NCBI GenBank assembly: GCA_008974855.1
Contig: BFAR01000117.1
Span: 1 to 7,416, forward strand
Direction: 5' to 3'
Origin: an archaeon MnTg01
Lineage (GTDB): Archaea; Thermoproteota; Nitrososphaeria; Nitrososphaerales; Nitrosopumilaceae
Length of the DNA: 7,416 nucleotides
The notes under the pieces are model-generated. The model saw nothing but the letters and a program-made list of their open reading frames with translations, did not search any database and was not told the origin of the DNA. Both the position numbers and the translations under genes were made by a program. Positions 5,297 through 7,416 of this stretch are shown here, piece after piece; the stretch's first letter is position 1, and every line of letters starts with the position of its first letter.

Positions 5297-6310
5297 ATGG
5301 ATGATTTAGACAAAGAAATTCTAAATGAGATTCAATGGACTTTTCCTTTGGTCGCTCAACCATATCATGATATTGCCAAAAAATTCAGCGTGACTCATGA
5401 GGCAATTAAAGAGAAATTAATCCACTTAAAAAAAATTGGAGTCCTAAGACAACTTAGCGCAATTTTTGATACACGTAAACTAGGATACAAAAGTTCATTG
5501 ATTGCAATGGAAATTGCTCCAGATAAACTTGATTTTGTTGCTCAACAAATTAACCGACATCCTGGTGTGAGTCATAATTATGAAAGGAACCACCAGTTTA
5601 ACTTGTGGTTTACCTTGGCAGTACCGCCTGGTACTGATCTAAAAACTGAGGTTGATAAAATTAAAAAACTTGAAGGAATAAAAAAAGTCAGATTACTTCC
5701 AACAATTAAGTTATTCAAAATTGGTGTTAAACTAGACATCGTAGAAGAAAAAAAACATGAAGTCAAACCATCAGAAGAAACGAAAAAGATACGTGATGTA
5801 AAATTTGTTGCTACTGAAGAAGACAAAGAATTCATCAGAGAACTTCAAAAAGATTTAGACATTGTAGATAGACCATTTCTAAATGCTGCAAAAAAGCTTG
5901 GAATGACAGAAGAGCAGGTATTTGAAAAGCTAAAACATTATGAAGAAATTGGCGTTATGAGAAGATTTGCAGCTATTCTTCGTCACAGAGATGTTGGTTT
6001 TGTTGCAAATGGAATGATAGTGTGGAAGGTTCCAGAAGAGCGAATAACTGAGGTTGGTGTAAAACTTGGCGCATTTCCACAAGTAAGTCATTGTTATCAA
6101 AGACCAGTGTATGCAGATTGGCCTTACAATGTATTTTCAATGATTCACTGTAAATCCCAAGATGAAGCACAAGAAATGGCAAAAACCATTCAAAATCAGA
6201 TCAATGTAGATGAATACAAAATATTATTTAGTGCCCGCGAATTCAAAAAGACTCGCGTAGAATATTTTGTAGAACAGAAATTTTCCTTAGAAGAAAAAAT
6301 TTCTACGTAA
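5297..6310 (+). CDS. ahbAB: Fused AhbA-AhbB-like siroheme decarboxylase (two Lrp/AsnC-like halves)
   Basis: The protein is a tandem of two Lrp/AsnC-like modules, each a winged helix plus a RAM-like domain, joined by a charged linker (about residues 149-176 of 337). The first half carries VSHNYERNHQFNLWFTLAV (91-109), an AhbA/NirD-NirH-like motif. The second carries VSHCYQRPVYADWPYNVF (263-280), the AhbB/NirL-NirG-like motif. Such pairs remove the C12 and C18 acetate carboxyls of siroheme to give didecarboxysiroheme, feeding either the Ahb heme route or heme d1. With no nir genes here, the Ahb route is the likelier use. ATG 5297 (MDDLDKEIL) is chosen because families of this type begin with this segment; TTG 5261 and ATG 5273 are in-frame alternatives adding 12 and 8 residues. 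It is often misnamed an AsnC regulator. It is divergent from precorrin-2 dehydrogenase, which makes the siroheme precursor. Confidence 0.88.
   Translation: MDDLDKEILNEIQWTFPLVAQPYHDIAKKFSVTHEAIKEKLIHLKKIGVLRQLSAIFDTRKLGYKSSLIAMEIAPDKLDFVAQQINRHPGVSHNYERNHQFNLWFTLAVPPGTDLKTEVDKIKKLEGIKKVRLLPTIKLFKIGVKLDIVEEKKHEVKPSEETKKIRDVKFVATEEDKEFIRELQKDLDIVDRPFLNAAKKLGMTEEQVFEKLKHYEEIGVMRRFAAILRHRDVGFVANGMIVWKVPEERITEVGVKLGAFPQVSHCYQRPVYADWPYNVFSMIHCKSQDEAQEMAKTIQNQINVDEYKILFSAREFKKTRVEYFVEQKFSLEEKIST
5588..5610. repeat. Imperfect 23-bp palindrome inside the AhbA-AhbB-like gene
   Basis: Arms of 11 bases flank a single central T (5599), with one mismatched position (5594 against 5604). It is fully within coding sequence and encodes NHQFNLWF of the first catalytic motif. 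It is probably a by-product of the codons. Confidence 0.5.
5619..5636. repeat. Perfect 7-bp inverted repeat inside the AhbA-AhbB-like gene
   Basis: CAGTACC at 5619-5625 and GGTACTG at 5630-5636 are separated by GCCT. It lies 8 nt after the 23-bp palindrome, in codons for AVPPGTD. The mRNA could form a stable short hairpin here. Confidence 0.55.
6276..6304 (+). repeat. 9-bp inverted repeat at the 3' end of the AhbA-AhbB-like gene
   Basis: AGAAATTTT (6276-6284) and AAAATTTCT (6296-6304) are perfect inverted copies with an 11-nt loop, ending 6 nt before the end of the gene. It could act in transcript ending between two convergent genes separated by only 6 nt, but it is AT-only in its core, lies inside the reading frame and has no following T tract. 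Confidence 0.3.
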
Positions 6311-6316
6311 TTGAAA

Positions 6317-7315
6317 CTAAACAGTTTGTGGAGTAGCCTTTAGCTCATATGATGGCCATGTATTGTACACAGCGTCAATCTCTTTCATATCTGATTCTGG
6401 AATGTAATTTCCATCTGACATTGAGGCAAACATCTCTATTTCTTCCACACTAATCACTGTGGGAAATACGGAGGAAATTCCTTTTTTGGATAAAATGAAT
6501 TTGATAGCAAGTTCTGTAATGTTAAGACCATTACGTTCTGCTATGGGCCTTAACTGCTCGACCTTTTTTAGTGATGCACGAATCCATTCCCCTTTTCGAA
6601 CAGAACGATGATCCTTTTCATCAATTTTCGTGTTTTCATCAACCTTTCCAGTAAGAATACCAGATGCATCTGGAACTCGTACCAAAATTCCAACATCTTT
6701 TTTCACAGCATTTTCTAAGAGCTCATTTCCAGGGGTTTGCTCTAAAATATTGTAAACTGTCTGAACTGCTGAAATGTTTTTTCTATCCATGGCCTCTAAC
6801 CCTTCATGTGTCCAACCAATTGCGGGTCCTAAAGCAGCTTGATACGTCTTAATTTTTCCTTCTGTAATTTTTTTATCTAATGTTTGAAAAATCGAATCAT
6901 CTCGAATATGCTTTAGTTTAGGATTATGCAATCCATAAACGTCAACATAATTAGTCTGCAGGCGCTCCAAACTCTTATTCAAAGCATGTTCTGTAAACTC
7001 AGAATCAAATCTTTGTGTAAGTTCTTTATGTCCTATTTGTTCAACTCCTTCAAAATCATAACCATATTTTGTTGAAATAACAACCTCATTTCTCATATCC
7101 TTGAAGACTTCACCAATCAATCTTTCACTCTTTCCCTTACCATACATGTCAGCAGTTTCAAAGAAATTAATTCCCAAATCATATGCCTTTTTTAGCATAC
7201 GCTTTGCTTCATCTTCTTGAATTTCTTTTCCCCACCAATTTAGTGCAATGGTCCATGCACCAAAACCAATCTCTGAAACTTTGATTCCGCTTTTTCCTAA
7301 CGGTTTGTATTTCAA
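6317..7315 (-). CDS. Aldo/keto reductase
   Basis: The 332-residue protein is an NAD(P)H-dependent oxidoreductase of the aldo/keto reductase fold, acting on carbonyl compounds; the substrate is unknown. It opens with the family's YKPLGKSGIKVSEIGFGAW. Tetrad positions are E53 (in FFETADMYGKGKSE), Y58, K83 (ISTKYGY) and H130 (VYGLHNP). The first is normally aspartate, so E53 is a conservative change. SVFPTVISVEEIE near 283-294 matches the cofactor-binding end region. The start is TTG 7315: it overlaps the TGA of the upstream gene as TTGA and is preceded 8 nt upstream by a strong SD, AAGGAG. It is thus coupled to the upstream gene and convergent with the AhbA-AhbB-like gene, 6 nt apart. Nothing ties it to heme synthesis except proximity. 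Confidence 0.93.
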   Translation of the reverse strand: MKYKPLGKSGIKVSEIGFGAWTIALNWWGKEIQEDEAKRMLKKAYDLGINFFETADMYGKGKSERLIGEVFKDMRNEVVISTKYGYDFEGVEQIGHKELTQRFDSEFTEHALNKSLERLQTNYVDVYGLHNPKLKHIRDDSIFQTLDKKITEGKIKTYQAALGPAIGWTHEGLEAMDRKNISAVQTVYNILEQTPGNELLENAVKKDVGILVRVPDASGILTGKVDENTKIDEKDHRSVRKGEWIRASLKKVEQLRPIAERNGLNITELAIKFILSKKGISSVFPTVISVEEIEMFASMSDGNYIPESDMKEIDAVYNTWPSYELKATPQTV

Positions 7316-7416
7316 TTTACAATCTCCTTGAATTTTTGCAATCTTGAATTAAGTTCTTCCTCACTCAAAACTGGTTTTCCTGTTTGAATATCTTCATTTA
7401 TGTTTATCCAAGATTT
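7312..7416 (-). CDS. 3' end of an unidentified gene upstream of the aldo/keto reductase
   Basis: An open frame enters from the window edge at 7416 and ends at TGA 7314-7312. It gives 34 residues that include TGKPVLSEEELNSRLQKF and end in KEIVN. The charged, helical composition and the SD-linked TTGA overlap with the next gene support it as a real coding end. The family cannot be named from this fragment. It probably shares an operon with the aldo/keto reductase. Confidence 0.7.
   Translation of the reverse strand, partial: KSWININEDIQTGKPVLSEEELNSRLQKFKEIVN
7324..7329 (-). promoter_or_regulatory. Shine-Dalgarno site deciding the TTG start of the aldo/keto reductase
   Basis: AAGGAG on the - strand ends 8 nt before TTG 7315. 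It is inside the end of the upstream gene, as expected for an internal operon gene, and is the clearest SD in the window. Confidence 0.65.

Noticed and set aside
5297..6310. Reading the gene as an Lrp/AsnC transcription regulator
   Set aside because: Both halves carry the decarboxylase motifs (HNYxRxHxFNLWF and HCYxRPxxxDWPYN) and the context is siroheme synthesis; a secondary DNA-binding role is not excluded.
1..7416. CRISPR arrays, insertion sequences, toxin-antitoxin or defence genes
   Set aside because: No regularly spaced repeats, transposase motifs, terminal inverted repeats or defence-family signatures were found on either strand.

Overview
The window is AT-rich, tightly packed archaeal DNA. 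The best fit is an ammonia-oxidising thaumarchaeon of the Nitrosopumilus type. The support is a crenarchaeal-style single-stranded DNA-binding OB-fold gene, an intron-containing type II tRNA-Leu(CAA) without encoded CCA, archaeal TATA boxes 19-22 nt ahead of start codons (leaderless transcripts), and the siroheme-dependent (Ahb) route to heme. The organism assignment is inference; no marker gene such as 16S rRNA is present.

Layout. Positions 1-186 (-): 5' part of an ssDNA-binding OB-fold gene. 249-349 (+): tRNA-Leu(CAA), divergent from it and sharing one TATA element. 407-529 (-): a mini-protein of about 40 residues with a C2H2-like zinc site. 713-1957 (+): two coupled genes, a VTT/DedA-like membrane protein and an HD-domain phosphohydrolase. 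1954-5205 (-): the tetrapyrrole block, read as precorrin-2 dehydrogenase, hemA, then hemB and an unknown 103-residue protein from a second promoter. 5297-6310 (+): a fused AhbA-AhbB-like siroheme decarboxylase, divergent from precorrin-2 dehydrogenase. 6317-7315 (-): an aldo/keto reductase overlapping the 3' end of a cut-off upstream gene (7312-7416).

How the genes work together. HemA reduces glutamyl-tRNA to glutamate-1-semialdehyde. HemB condenses two 5-aminolevulinate molecules to porphobilinogen. The CysG-N/Met8-like enzyme oxidises precorrin-2 to sirohydrochlorin and may insert iron. The AhbA-AhbB-like protein would decarboxylate siroheme to 12,18-didecarboxysiroheme. HemL, HemC, HemD, the uroporphyrinogen III methyltransferase, AhbC and AhbD are not in the window and must be encoded elsewhere if the pathway is complete. 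No defence system, mobile element or CRISPR array is visible. The least explained items are the 103-residue hemB-linked protein, the zinc mini-protein, and the pairing of the membrane protein with the HD hydrolase.
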